Shown here: positions 13,052 through 22,253 of the stretch, piece after piece
Position numbering within the stretch: position 1 is the stretch's first letter
Layout of the letters: every line of letters begins with the position of its first letter
From: a virus
Length of the DNA stretch: 38,688 nt
Reading direction: 5' to 3' (one strand)
IMG/VR virus record: IMGVR_UViG_3300028800_002445
Coordinates: 1-38,688 of that record
Position numbers and translations under genes: made by a program
The notes under the pieces: model-generated
Seen by the model: only the letters and a program-made list of their open reading frames with translations
The model's database searches: none
What the model was told of the DNA's origin: nothing

Positions 13052-14253
13052 GCAGGTAACACCGTAATCATCGAATCTTCTGTGAATGCTATCTGTGATA
13101 TTAAAATTGGGATTTCATCTGTGCTAAATACTGGTGATCCGCTATTAATAGCGGTTTGTACTTCCTTTATATAAATACCTGGTATTTGACAAGTGATAGC
13201 ACCCGCTATTTCAAACGCTGACACATTTTCTCCAACAATGAAACCTCGGAAACCTTCAAGTTGACCACTCGTATAAACTAAAATAGCATTTCTTATAGAG
13301 TCTTCAGGATCTTCTACTGATCCTTCAAGTCTATAAGTTACTTTAATCAAGATATCGACTTCAGCAGGTCTATCAAATTTAACATCGAATATTTGTCCGC
13401 TATATTGCTCAACAACACCAAATGTTACAGTCCCATTGTAATTACATCCGCCACTTTTTTTGCTTAATATTGCTGTTGCTACATCTACCTCTGATCCGCC
13501 TTCCACGCATGCGTACATTGAGTGAGGAACAAGTGTTACTCCATCGATAACAATTGTGGAATCAGTAACATTTTCTCTGAACGATAAACTTGATACTCCT
13601 TCTACTTGAAACAAGGCAGATATAATGGCACCGGCTAATGATGATCCCTGGGATGCTAAAGTAACTTTTCGTAAAGATCTGGCAGATGCATCTGATTGCT
13701 GTTCAGAGCCTGGCACACCTGCGATTGGATTATTAATAGTATCCCAGCCAAGCACTGGTGTTACTATCTGAGTTAGTTTATTAATGGCGATAGTCAGCGG
13801 ACCTGGAATTATTGATCTAAAATCCACTATTGCTTGAGGGGGAGAACCACTTAAAGTTACTGTATTTAGTGATTCATAGATATCACCAGTATCTACATTT
13901 TTTGCTTGTACGCCTGCTGGTATAGAAGTCCCAATTAATCCCTGCAGAACACAACCAGATACAAGTGTTTTAATTTCTGGGTTACGCTGCGCACCTGTTA
14001 AAGCTAATATAGCATCAAGGAAAATTCCTCCAGCTATATTCGGATTTATTTGATTTGCAAGAGCAGCATTATTACTAACAACCTCGCTTCTCGCTATAGT
14101 TTCTGCTGTTATTAGCAATCCTTGTGGTGTTTGTGGATCAACATTCAAATCCTGACCAAAAGCATTTCTATACTCTTGCTGTATACCAGATTGAATTTCA
14201 CTTGTATCAGGAACAATTGTGCCTGTGTCATTAATATATTGATAATTAGCCAT
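13048..14253 (-). CDS. Baseplate J-like wedge protein
   Basis: A 401-aa baseplate wedge component of the gpJ/Baseplate_J family. It has the N-terminal VDPQTPQGLLITAETIARS region, a central beta domain, and a C-terminal part with GENVSAFEIAGAI before a strand-rich end. It should assemble around the hub and signal sheath contraction. It lies between the gp25-like and DUF2612-like genes and overlaps both by a few bases, the standard order in P2/Mu-type baseplates. Confidence 0.9.
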   Translation of the reverse strand: MANYQYINDTGTIVPDTSEIQSGIQQEYRNAFGQDLNVDPQTPQGLLITAETIARSEVVSNNAALANQINPNIAGGIFLDAILALTGAQRNPEIKTLVSGCVLQGLIGTSIPAGVQAKNVDTGDIYESLNTVTLSGSPPQAIVDFRSIIPGPLTIAINKLTQIVTPVLGWDTINNPIAGVPGSEQQSDASARSLRKVTLASQGSSLAGAIISALFQVEGVSSLSFRENVTDSTIVIDGVTLVPHSMYACVEGGSEVDVATAILSKKSGGCNYNGTVTFGVVEQYSGQIFDVKFDRPAEVDILIKVTYRLEGSVEDPEDSIRNAILVYTSGQLEGFRGFIVGENVSAFEIAGAITCQIPGIYIKEVQTAINSGSPVFSTDEIPILISQIAFTEDSMITVLPA

Positions 14254-14602
14254 TTATCTCACCGCTTATTATTCCAACTCCATATATTGTTCTTATTATT
14301 GCGTTATAGTTTAGCGTGAAGTTACTAACAGATGTCACAAGAGATACAACTTCCAAAACACCATCTTCTTGTAATAAAGCACTTCTAATAGCAGAATCAA
14401 ATTGAACTTGATTAGGTACTCCATTAAATATAGTTTCAAAGAATGGGATACCACCATCTAAATTTAAAACCATTTCACCTAAACGAGTTTTTGCAACTTC
14501 TTCACAGCTCTGAATAACAGATTCAAGATCACGCTTAATTGCGATGTTTCCAAATTTATCTAGATATAAATCGCTATTAATTGTTGCAAGAGTTTGTGCC
14601 AT
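14246..14602 (-). CDS. gp25/gpW-like baseplate wedge protein
   Basis: A 118-aa protein with the short gp25-like fold: LGEMVLNLDGGIPFFETIF in the middle and a beta-rich C-terminal half. In contractile machines this lysozyme-fold protein, without lysozyme activity, starts sheath polymerisation on the baseplate. Its neighbours (spike before, J after) support the call. Confidence 0.85.
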   Translation of the reverse strand: MAQTLATINSDLYLDKFGNIAIKRDLESVIQSCEEVAKTRLGEMVLNLDGGIPFFETIFNGVPNQVQFDSAIRSALLQEDGVLEVVSLVTSVSNFTLNYNAIIRTIYGVGIISGEING

Positions 14603-14615
14603 TAAGTTAATTCTC

Positions 14616-15248
14616 TTATGGTGGTATATGTGGCGTAATATCTCCCGATGCTGTAATGTTTCCGCTCACATGAACATCACCTGTGATATTCATACCGTTA
14701 TTGTCTACTACAATTCCGCCAGAAACTTTTAAACCACTTGGTGCTGTTATCTTTATTTTATCAGACCAGATTGCAATGCGTACTGTACCACTAAGATTTT
14801 GCAAAACACAATTTTCATCGTCTTCTGAATTAATTGTGAAGTTGTGCATGATATTTGGGACGAAAACTCCATCAGAGAAACTAAATTTTCTATTTGTGTT
14901 TGGTTTTGATTCTGCATATGATTGCAGAAACAATGATATATCACGATCATTTGCTTCAATCCATCCAAGGTCACCAGGATTTAAATTAAAGTTAAGAACA
15001 ACACCACCGCCTCCTATTTGACAAACAGGTACACTTGCTATTTGAGCGCGTGAAACCTCTGTACCGTCTGTCGTGATCACCTTAATAAGGGGTTGAACTC
15101 GTACTCGATTTGCGTTTCTATCAAATGCTATTACCTGAGCCGGCAATCTTCCACTAACACCCTGTAGTATTTTATTGACAATAAATCTAAAAGCGCCTGT
15201 TAGACTGCCAAGATCAGCGGGATCAATGGACGGTGTATTATAAGTCAT
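14616..15248 (-). CDS. Baseplate central spike (Gp138/gpV-like)
   Basis: A 210-aa protein. Residues 30-110 resemble the Gp138 N-terminal OB domain, with a VCQIGGGGVVLNFNLNPGDLGWIEANDRDIS segment. A C-terminal beta-helix of short repeated strands (GLKVSGGIVVDNNGMNITGDVHVSGNITASGDI) follows. It forms the trimeric membrane-piercing needle. The C-terminal end is Pro/His (HIPP) and lacks a clear metal-binding HxH tip. Confidence 0.85.
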   Translation of the reverse strand: MTYNTPSIDPADLGSLTGAFRFIVNKILQGVSGRLPAQVIAFDRNANRVRVQPLIKVITTDGTEVSRAQIASVPVCQIGGGGVVLNFNLNPGDLGWIEANDRDISLFLQSYAESKPNTNRKFSFSDGVFVPNIMHNFTINSEDDENCVLQNLSGTVRIAIWSDKIKITAPSGLKVSGGIVVDNNGMNITGDVHVSGNITASGDITPHIPP

Positions 15249-16114
15249 AGGTTTCTAATTCCTTCAGCGATCCAATAAAATGGCGTGTCACGATTAGCTA
15301 TTTCAAATCCAAGTTTATAAATCACATAACTACCATTAGCCGCAGGATAAATAGTACTTTTTACCTGGAGGCCACCCCCTAGAGTTGTTTTATTATCAAG
15401 CAGAAACTTAACTTTCATGCCCTGTTCTGTGATCTCAGGTATTCCAATCATTCCGCTATCTAAATCCAATAATCGAACAGTATTGGTAAGCGGCAGACCG
15501 ATAGTTTTAACAATCATTGCAGCATTGTCTGCAAAGACATTTATATTTCCAACTGATGCCAAGTGTTCAAGCTCTTTAAATTGAGATCCTGTATAAGCGT
15601 AATTTGCTATATTTTTATCTTGTGTTTGAAAGATAAGAGTGTTTTTTAAATCTGCTGCTATTTGTTTTGAGAGAAATGATAATGGAACAGTTCCACCCAT
15701 CCCTCTTGTTATAATCTGACCATTTGCAAAATACCCAGTTAAACACTTTAGAGTAACGCCAATATCTGGAGGCTGAGACGGAATAGACGCAACAATATTA
15801 CCCGTGTAAATAAGAGATTTACCGTAAGATTCTCTTCCGGCAGATAGATTTACATTTTTTGGAGTCCTGTTAAGGTTATAAGGAGATGTTTCAGTTAATA
15901 TATAATCCTGCGTTGTTTTATCTAAGTTATAGATCGTGATTTCAGCTTCATTCATATTAGGGTTAGCGTATTTAGTTCCAGATGCCTTAATAGCCAAACC
16001 ATCATATGTTTTAGTTTTTCCGTTAACTTCGACACTTAATTGTACAATTCTTGGATCAAGTTGTTGTTGATTTGCCACGGAAAGTATCCAGTTCTGATTG
16101 TGAAATAAAGACAA
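15245..16114 (-). CDS. Baseplate hub protein
   Basis: A 289-aa protein in the position of gpD/gp27-type hub proteins, directly before the spike gene. It is beta-rich, with a KTYDGLAIKASGTKYANPNMNEAEITIYNL segment near residues 33-65 that I recall from hub proteins of small myophages, and lacks any lysozyme motif. It overlaps the next gene by 4 bases and the previous one by about 59. Confidence 0.75.
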   Translation of the reverse strand: MSLFHNQNWILSVANQQQLDPRIVQLSVEVNGKTKTYDGLAIKASGTKYANPNMNEAEITIYNLDKTTQDYILTETSPYNLNRTPKNVNLSAGRESYGKSLIYTGNIVASIPSQPPDIGVTLKCLTGYFANGQIITRGMGGTVPLSFLSKQIAADLKNTLIFQTQDKNIANYAYTGSQFKELEHLASVGNINVFADNAAMIVKTIGLPLTNTVRLLDLDSGMIGIPEITEQGMKVKFLLDNKTTLGGGLQVKSTIYPAANGSYVIYKLGFEIANRDTPFYWIAEGIRNL

Positions 16115-16379
16115 ACGATTGAGTTATGCCGAATTGAGTGTAATCAGGTAAATCATCGTTTTGAGTTAAGAAAATAAAGTTTCCAGATTCCAAATAATGA
16201 TATGGAATTATAGGAAATCCAGCAACTGCACGCTGATTACTTAAAATAACAATATTGTCTCTAGCTATAGTTACTGACATGCAACCATTAGTTGATTTAA
16301 TAGTAATGTCGTAAAAATGGTCATCAAGCCTTATTGAAAACGATTGATTGGGTATTGCGCTTAATTGGATCGTTATCAC
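16056..16379 (-). CDS. Baseplate plug protein (Pam3 gp18-like, DUF6983)
   Basis: A 107-aa all-beta protein starting MITIQLSAIPNQSFSIRLDDHFYDITIKST. This matches the small plug domain described in the simplified baseplate of cyanophage Pam3 and widespread in small myophages. It would close the hub channel at the tip. It sits exactly between the Dit-like and hub genes, with overlaps on both sides. Confidence 0.75.
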   Translation of the reverse strand: MITIQLSAIPNQSFSIRLDDHFYDITIKSTNGCMSVTIARDNIVILSNQRAVAGFPIIPYHYLESGNFIFLTQNDDLPDYTQFGITQSFVFISQSELDTFRGKSTTT

Positions 16380-16927
16380 TGAACGCCCCCAACTATAAAA
16401 TTATAAGCAGCAGAACCACTTTGAGGGATATCTGTTTGTGGTTGTTGAGTTCCCCTGCCAGTAGTATCAGAATCTGATGGTTTTTTTGTTCGCTTTGAAA
16501 ACTTTGCTGTTACGAACTGGACTTCTTTAAGGCTAATAGCCATTGAAATAGCATTGTATTGATCTGGGCTTTCCTCATGTGGGATTGATGAAATAAGCTG
16601 ATTTTGATAAATCCCAGTTCTTGTCTGAACAACAAGTAAAGTGCCATTTAAATAATACTGTCTAATGCTCTTATAAGTATTTGTGTAATCTAAAGAATTA
16701 AGTATAAGTGATAATTCAATCTCTACTGGCAGAACGATTCTATGATCCGTAACGATAGCTCCTGTTTCGATAGGATGCTCCATTACCTTCGATTCTTCTT
16801 TAACTGTAGCTTTTATAGCTCTCGCGCTTTTGAATAGTTGATTAAAATTTTGATCGAACACAGCAACGCTATCCGATGCAAAACTTGGAAATAGGGTATT
16901 AAAAATATTAGAACTACCATTTAACAT
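16376..16927 (-). CDS. Baseplate/tail-tip structural protein (Dit-like N-terminal region)
   Basis: A 183-aa protein. Residues 15-140 form a beta-rich domain containing FKSARAIKATVKEESKVMEHPIETGAIVTDHRI, which resembles the N-terminal Dit domain of tail tips. A Ser/Thr/Gln-rich tail follows. Position between tape measure and plug genes implies the first ring on which tube and baseplate meet. Family call by pattern and order. Confidence 0.7.
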   Translation of the reverse strand: MLNGSSNIFNTLFPSFASDSVAVFDQNFNQLFKSARAIKATVKEESKVMEHPIETGAIVTDHRIVLPVEIELSLILNSLDYTNTYKSIRQYYLNGTLLVVQTRTGIYQNQLISSIPHEESPDQYNAISMAISLKEVQFVTAKFSKRTKKPSDSDTTGRGTQQPQTDIPQSGSAAYNFIVGGVQ

Positions 16928-18234
16928 CAGGATACGACCCCATCATCAAAAGTTCCAGTCGCCTGCCTTAAATGATATTGCAAACCTTTAACAAATGATG
17001 AGCTTACTTCATCTGCATCTGTTGCTTGTGTATTAATGGTTATATTTCCTGTGCTAAGCGACACATTTTTAGAACTAGTAAGTCCATTATTAAAAATGCT
17101 ATTAGATGTTTGAGGATTTAAAGGGACAGAAGATGCAAATTGTATTGATTTATGAGCATTTAATACTAAGTCGTTCTTACTTGCGAATATTGATTTTAGT
17201 TCTTTTGAAAGAGATACAATCTCCTTTAAAATTCCTAATCCTGGTATTAATGATTGAAAGAAATCATCAAATGAGTCTTTTAGAAGCTTGGTAGCATTCG
17301 GCCATTTATTAATTAATAAACCTATTATTGAATTATTACCTTTCTCAAAAGCTGCAAAATCATCATAGGCTACTGCAAAAGCCCCAATAAGATAACCAAT
17401 TCCCAATGTTAAACCAATCACCGCTGCATTTGCTGCAACAAAAGGAGCTGCAAAAATTATAGCCGCAGCACCTATACCAAGTAGTGAACCCACTATTAAA
17501 TCGCTATGCTCAGTAAAATAGATAGCCATTACTGTAAAACCTTCAACTAATTTTGTAAGGATAGGTAATACAGTACTTCCAACATTTATCCAAACCGATC
17601 GAAACGCATAGCTCATGTTCTGCCAGGCATCATTAAACTTTTTAGAAATTTCTGTATCGCTCTTTGTAACTAAGCCAAGTTCTTTTTGTCTAGCTAGAAT
17701 TGCTTCTAACTCTTTTCTACCTTTCATTAAGAGTAAAATAGTTGGCTCATCTAATCCTATCTTTTGTCCAAATCGTATAGATCGCTCATTGCCAACCTTG
17801 TGAAAAAGATCGGCTAATTGGGGAAGAAGTTTAAGTGCATCTTGATTTCGGATATTAAGGTGTTCTGCTAATCCTTTAAGTGAAGCTTGAAATCTTTCAG
17901 TGGTTCCACCAGTTTTTTGAACTGCCCTACCCCACTGATCTAAAGCTTCAGCATTAACATTTAAAGCTTCTGATGCCTCATGTAACGACAATGAGTATTC
18001 GTACGCATCCTTCAGATTATCTAAGACGGCTTTGAATGATAAAAACCCAGCTACAGCACCTGTCAATGATTTTGCAATGTTTACAAAAGACTCGCCAAGT
18101 TTATCTACGCTTTGAGTGGTTTCTTTTAGATTTTCACTTAGATCTTTAGATGATTTCTTGGCTTCCTCATTTCCTTTTTTGAGCTGCGTTGTATCGCTTT
18201 TAAAAAGATAATAAAATGTATCAATAATAGACAT
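16927..18234 (-). CDS. Tail tape measure protein (short)
   Basis: A 435-aa protein. It has a coiled-coil N-terminus (residues 10-60), a Ser/Ala helical region, two hydrophobic stretches near residues 245-285 that could enter the host membrane, and a Ser/Asn-rich C-terminus. Position after the tail chaperone and before baseplate genes identifies it. In tape measure proteins length sets tail length, so a short contractile tail is predicted. It overlaps the chaperone frame by one base. Confidence 0.85.
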   Translation of the reverse strand: MSIIDTFYYLFKSDTTQLKKGNEEAKKSSKDLSENLKETTQSVDKLGESFVNIAKSLTGAVAGFLSFKAVLDNLKDAYEYSLSLHEASEALNVNAEALDQWGRAVQKTGGTTERFQASLKGLAEHLNIRNQDALKLLPQLADLFHKVGNERSIRFGQKIGLDEPTILLLMKGRKELEAILARQKELGLVTKSDTEISKKFNDAWQNMSYAFRSVWINVGSTVLPILTKLVEGFTVMAIYFTEHSDLIVGSLLGIGAAAIIFAAPFVAANAAVIGLTLGIGYLIGAFAVAYDDFAAFEKGNNSIIGLLINKWPNATKLLKDSFDDFFQSLIPGLGILKEIVSLSKELKSIFASKNDLVLNAHKSIQFASSVPLNPQTSNSIFNNGLTSSKNVSLSTGNITINTQATDADEVSSSFVKGLQYHLRQATGTFDDGVVS

Positions 18235-18482
18235 TACTTACCCCTTTGCTTCTTAGCATGCTCAATTGCTTGATACTCGTTATATTTTGTTACTGCTATT
18301 ATCTCCCACATGTCGAACGCATCTTCTAAGCTATAAATAGTCTTGAGTTCGTTTAATGTGGCTTTTCCACCTGCGACGATTGCGCCGATAAAGCCATCAA
18401 CGTTTTGGAAATCCATTGTGGGATATTCTGGGCGATATCGTCGAAGAAACGTGAGATTCGCCCGTTTTGAAAAAAACTGCAA
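18234..18482 (-). CDS. Tail assembly chaperone, -1 frameshift extension
   Basis: The frame that continues the preceding chaperone after a -1 slip. Read from the slip (TCA at 18470) it adds 78 residues to the 103 N-terminal ones, giving a 181-aa fusion. Its own ATG at 18482 is upstream of the slip and has no convincing ribosome site, so it is probably not an independent gene. Equivalent products (GT in lambda-like tails) bind tape measure and tube during assembly. Confidence 0.8.
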   Translation of the reverse strand: MQFFSKRANLTFLRRYRPEYPTMDFQNVDGFIGAIVAGGKATLNELKTIYSLEDAFDMWEIIAVTKYNEYQAIEHAKKQRGK

Positions 18483-18778
18483 TTGTACTCCAGCATTGCC
18501 ATTTCAATCTTTGCTAATGTTTCCCAAGATCCAACATGATTATCGATAAGCGCCTTATTAGAAAGCCCCATGGTTCTTCCATCTTTCTCAACAGCAACAT
18601 AAGCCATAAGCTTTAACATTGTTTCTTCATTAACTGCATAATCTCCTAGTTTAGGAACAGCCGATAATGGATATTTAGAAATTATTTCTCTTCCTGCAAC
18701 CGCTGGAAATTTGGAGATAATGAATTGCTTCTCATCAATCTCAATCTGCTTGGGATCTATTAGCTTTGGATCTATCAT
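18353..18778 (-). CDS. Tail assembly chaperone, zero-frame product
   Basis: A 141-aa helical protein between tail tube and tape measure genes, the standard place of the tail chaperone. Acidic N-terminus and central helices; no known catalytic motif. Most ribosomes would stop at 18353. A minority slip at a T7 run into the -1 frame to make the longer form. Overlap of the two frames is 130 bases. Confidence 0.85.
   Translation of the reverse strand: MIDPKLIDPKQIEIDEKQFIISKFPAVAGREIISKYPLSAVPKLGDYAVNEETMLKLMAYVAVEKDGRTMGLSNKALIDNHVGSWETLAKIEMAMLEYNCSFFQNGRISRFFDDIAQNIPQWISKTLMALSAQSSQVEKPH
18470..18476 (-). other. Programmed -1 ribosomal frameshift site (T TTT TTT)
   Basis: Seven T on the minus strand, phased AG-T TTT TTT-CAA with respect to the zero frame (codon starts at 18478, 18475, 18472). 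This is the canonical X-XXY-YYZ slippery heptamer. After a -1 slip the next codon is TCA at 18470, exactly in the downstream frame ending at 18234. Confidence 0.85.
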
Positions 18779-18780
18779 CT

Positions 18781-19224
18781 TTAAGCACCTATTTTGTTTT
18801 CAAAGGCAAATGAATACAGCTTTGTTTTAATTCTTCCTGCGCTTGCAACAGCATTTGCAGGATTACCATCTGTAATAACCCCATTAATAAAGGTAATGAA
18901 TCGACCTGTAGGATAAAGTGCGGTCATAGTAAGAATATCTTTTGCCCCAGACTTCCCGCGACCTACTCTGTTGGCTTCCATTAAAATTGACAGAACAATA
19001 TCGTCATCGCTCTCAGCAATAACACTTAACGATGGTTTAATCGGATTAGCCTTAGACCAAAATATTAAATCTCCATTTAACCCCATTGCAGAATCTGCAA
19101 TCTGAAGTGATGGAATATCCAAAGGATCAGAATCATCAGAAAATTGCGTCAAGTTAATCCCAATCGGAAATGTAACTGATGCTATTAAGTTAATTCGTAA
19201 ACCATTGCCTGATATGTCATTCAT
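18781..19224 (-). CDS. Tail tube protein (DUF3277-like)
   Basis: A 147-aa protein following the sheath gene. It is beta-rich with an acidic loop ([21 protein letters not shown]) and a closing strand pattern ([15 protein letters not shown]), as in DUF3277 tube proteins. It should stack as hexamers inside the sheath. Confidence 0.85.
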   Translation of the reverse strand: MNDISGNGLRINLIASVTFPIGINLTQFSDDSDPLDIPSLQIADSAMGLNGDLIFWSKANPIKPSLSVIAESDDDIVLSILMEANRVGRGKSGAKDILTMTALYPTGRFITFINGVITDGNPANAVASAGRIKTKLYSFAFENKIGA

Positions 19225-19242
19225 AGTATTTATTCCTCTTTA

Positions 19243-20760
19243 TTATATTAGTACGTGTGTACCTGCAATCTTACGAATATCGTCGTCTTTGCTGTATATC
19301 AAAGTATAGGCAAGTACATATTCAAGAACGCCACTGTTTGGAACTAACTCTTCTTGCTTGATTACGCAATTGACCCAATATCCAATATTTTGAACCTGAT
19401 ACCACGCTTTTGAATCATTAGATAACTCTGTGATATAAAGCTGTTGGAAAGTACTCAATGTTTTCCCTACGCTTATAGTTCCATTTAGTAATGCCAGATT
19501 AATTACTGACTGAAGAATTGATAAAACTTGTCCTCTACCCTGCGTGTTTGCAGATACTTTTGTTAGTATTAATAACAATGTCATAAACGCCGATGTTGCA
19601 GCATCTTTAAGCCATTGCTCATTTGCATATACATTCATATCTAGCGGCGAAGATGGGAGACCCATCAAAACGCCACGCTGGAAGAAGCTTAATAATTGTC
19701 CTGCCTGCTGTGTTTGCCCATAGTAGTTTATTCTCGCCAAGTCTAATGCTCTGGATGTTGTAGTGTCAGTAACACTAGGAGTTAAATTAAATTGCTGGAA
19801 CATGTAATTTTGTACGCTGTTCGGTTGCGTGTAATCAGTTGCTGCCATAATCATTGACGGTGCTTGCTCTGGGTATTCACCACTTGTTAAAGACAGAATC
19901 AAACCAACGCCCGAATAATTTATAAGAGCCGCTGAGTAAGATGAATAAGTACTCATATCTACAGGTACATAATATTGATAGAGAATATTTTGGTTTGTGT
20001 TCCAAGCTGACGCCTCCGTTATTTCATCTAAAGTCAAACTTGGAATGAATATAAATGATCCGAAGTTGTTTGATGCATTAGATGAAGAATCAAGAGCTTG
20101 AGTAATTGTTTGCTCTATTGCTCCATAAGCTATAATTAGATTAACTCCTGCTAACCATCCCATAGTCGCAGCTATATGAGTTCCTGTAGATCCTTCCTGT
20201 ACTGAAATTGTAGCCGCTATTGCTGATCCACCTACAAAGTCAAAACTTCCTCTCGTAGAGTTGTATAGAACAATTGCAGAAGTCCACATAGTCCCAGTTT
20301 CAAGATTAATTGCTGCCTGAATAATAGATGCAACATCCGATAAAGAAGATGCGCCTGAGAAATCTAACCCAGTGAATGTGTGAGCTGTTCCACTAATTGT
20401 AAGACCAAAAGATCCGTTTGTAATTGCTTGCCACTGTGTAAGAGTAGGTAGAGCAATATTATTTCCATAAATTGCAGGAGCAACATCGGTGTTAACCCAC
20501 CTAGCAAAGCTTATTTTTTTAGGACGTGTAATGTTTTTACTTACCCAACCAAAATAAAAAAGAGCCCTAGCATATTCCTGTGAGCTTGTTCCAAAATAAT
20601 TACCAACATCAGAAGCACTTTGAAATTCCAGGGCGGGTAGCTGTGGTGGTATCAAAGGATTTATCGAAAATATTCTTAATATTAATTCACGATCTGCAAC
20701 TAATGTACCAACTCCAACACCAGAGGTTATATCTACATATTGACTAATATCTATTGCCAT
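19243..20760 (-). CDS. Contractile tail sheath protein (DUF3383-like)
   Basis: A 505-aa protein and the defining myophage gene. The N-terminus (MAIDISQYVDITSGVGVG) and a body with repeated beta segments and a VPVDMSTYSSYSAALINYSG region match the DUF3383 sheath family. The C-terminal part (about 370-505) is the conserved sheath core. Strong AAGGGGAAAG ribosome site, as expected for an abundant virion protein. Confidence 0.9.
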   Translation of the reverse strand: MAIDISQYVDITSGVGVGTLVADRELILRIFSINPLIPPQLPALEFQSASDVGNYFGTSSQEYARALFYFGWVSKNITRPKKISFARWVNTDVAPAIYGNNIALPTLTQWQAITNGSFGLTISGTAHTFTGLDFSGASSLSDVASIIQAAINLETGTMWTSAIVLYNSTRGSFDFVGGSAIAATISVQEGSTGTHIAATMGWLAGVNLIIAYGAIEQTITQALDSSSNASNNFGSFIFIPSLTLDEITEASAWNTNQNILYQYYVPVDMSTYSSYSAALINYSGVGLILSLTSGEYPEQAPSMIMAATDYTQPNSVQNYMFQQFNLTPSVTDTTTSRALDLARINYYGQTQQAGQLLSFFQRGVLMGLPSSPLDMNVYANEQWLKDAATSAFMTLLLILTKVSANTQGRGQVLSILQSVINLALLNGTISVGKTLSTFQQLYITELSNDSKAWYQVQNIGYWVNCVIKQEELVPNSGVLEYVLAYTLIYSKDDDIRKIAGTHVLI

Positions 20761-20776
20761 AACTTTCCCCTTAAAT

Positions 20777-21316
20777 TTAAATCGGATAAATATCTAATTC
20801 CAAAGATTCTACCACTGGACTTGTTGATACTCTAATTTGCTTATGAGTAACCGTAAAGTCAAAAGATGGCGATGCCTCATACTGATCACGATCATCTGTA
20901 AAATATGGATTTCTAATTTCTGAAACTCTAAGGATTCCTACATCAGATTGCAACAATGTTTCTCGCGCTGTGTCACTTTGCATTATTGCTGCAACTTCAT
21001 TAACAAGATCTGATGCCGTATATTGATATGGTGTTGTAGGTCTTTGAATTACCAGAGTACTTATTTGAAATGTTGTTTCATATTGTTGTATTTCGGTATG
21101 AACCATCACTTCGTTAATCATATCCCATTCATCATCACGCTTAAGAAATCCGTAACGCTTATCAAATAGTTTATAAAAGTAAACTGTTGGTAAAGAACTA
21201 ACACCTTGCTGAGTTGGTTGATTACCTTGCTTAACAGTAACTCCAGTAAAACCATCAGCGATCAAACCATTGTTGATGATTGGTAAAAATAACCTAATGA
21301 GATCATTGTCCATCAT
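20777..21316 (-). CDS. Tail terminator / neck protein (gp12-like)
   Basis: A 179-aa protein before the sheath gene. It has the pattern of neck terminators: IINNGLIADGFTGVTVKQGNQPTQQG near the start, a LPTVYFYKLFDKRYGF strand, and a C-terminal FDFTVTHKQIRV segment. It would cap the tail and join it to the head. Confidence 0.8.
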   Translation of the reverse strand: MMDNDLIRLFLPIINNGLIADGFTGVTVKQGNQPTQQGVSSLPTVYFYKLFDKRYGFLKRDDEWDMINEVMVHTEIQQYETTFQISTLVIQRPTTPYQYTASDLVNEVAAIMQSDTARETLLQSDVGILRVSEIRNPYFTDDRDQYEASPSFDFTVTHKQIRVSTSPVVESLELDIYPI

Positions 21317-21768
21317 TTGAAATCACCATTATTATAATTAAAGTTACCATTGGAAGAATTATTTTCATCAAAACCATAGATCGGTCGATCTATATCAAGA
21401 TTAGGGCTTGTTATAAGAGCGCAGAGAACTCCGGTCCATCCATCCATAGCAAACCAGTCATTAGCTGATTCGCATTGATAGCGAGCACCTTTGAATGCAA
21501 TCTGATCTGCTGAGACATCCCTCTGCAAGTCGATAACATCAACAGATGCGTAAAAAGTAAAATAACTTTTTTGGAAATCTAGACCGTATGATTGATATAG
21601 TCTTCTAGGGACTGGCTGGAAGCTTCCTCTTACAACCAGAGCAGTATCATAGGTCGTAACATCCTGACCAATATTGTTAAGCGCTCGCCCATTAGCCTTG
21701 TAATAAATTATGCTCTGCGGTGCAATCAGAGAGAGTGCCGTTTTTAAAAGATTGGATCCGGGTATCAT
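21313..21768 (-). CDS. Head-tail joining protein with Asn-rich tail
   Basis: A 151-aa protein between neck genes. The body is beta-rich (VVRGSFQPVPRRLYQSYGLDFQ). The last 25 residues (GFDENNSSNGNFNYNN…) are nearly all Asn, Gly, Ser and Phe, and resemble the duplicated motif of the DUF2612-like baseplate protein. It probably belongs to the connector/stopper ring by gene order. No named family is certain. Confidence 0.65.
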   Translation of the reverse strand: MIPGSNLLKTALSLIAPQSIIYYKANGRALNNIGQDVTTYDTALVVRGSFQPVPRRLYQSYGLDFQKSYFTFYASVDVIDLQRDVSADQIAFKGARYQCESANDWFAMDGWTGVLCALITSPNLDIDRPIYGFDENNSSNGNFNYNNGDFK

Positions 21769-22253
21769 TCATCTTCCACCGAATTTGTTAAAGTGCTGTG
21801 CATTAAACCAGAGTCTATTAATGGTTTATCTAGCGCGCCCACTGTTTTTTTATCTCTGCGCTTTCTTAGCCTTGCCGCTATAGTTTCATCTTTAAGCCTG
21901 GGAGTTGTAACTTCTGATATTGTTTTCTTAAAGTCTCCTTCGGCTTTCAATCCAACTGCTGACATTACATTTGTAGCGTTCCAGCTACCTTTAGCAACTG
22001 CCTTAGCTCCATTCTGAATAATCTCGCTCCATTCTTTTTTCTTATTTTCTACTGTTGCTCTCATTCCAAGTCTAGGGGGTATATTCTTAGAAGGAGCACC
22101 AAACTCCTGTATGGATGCAACCATTGCAACCGGCACACCATTTGGATATTTTGAACGATCTAACCAACCAACCTTAGCGACCTTGCCAGTTAGATTCTTT
22201 ATTAGGTTTTCTATTTCTTTTTTTCCTGGACCATCAACTTGTTTAACACTCAA
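21765..22253 (-). CDS. Neck / tail completion protein (HK97 gp10- or gpG-like)
   Basis: A 162-aa basic protein. The middle contains AMVASIQEFGAPSKNIPPRLGMRAT, the usual signature of gp10/Mu gpG-type morphogenesis proteins (an IQEFG then PPR-FMR-like element). It overlaps both flanking genes by 4 bases. Confidence 0.8.
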   Translation of the reverse strand: MSVKQVDGPGKKEIENLIKNLTGKVAKVGWLDRSKYPNGVPVAMVASIQEFGAPSKNIPPRLGMRATVENKKKEWSEIIQNGAKAVAKGSWNATNVMSAVGLKAEGDFKKTISEVTTPRLKDETIAARLRKRRDKKTVGALDKPLIDSGLMHSTLTNSVEDE

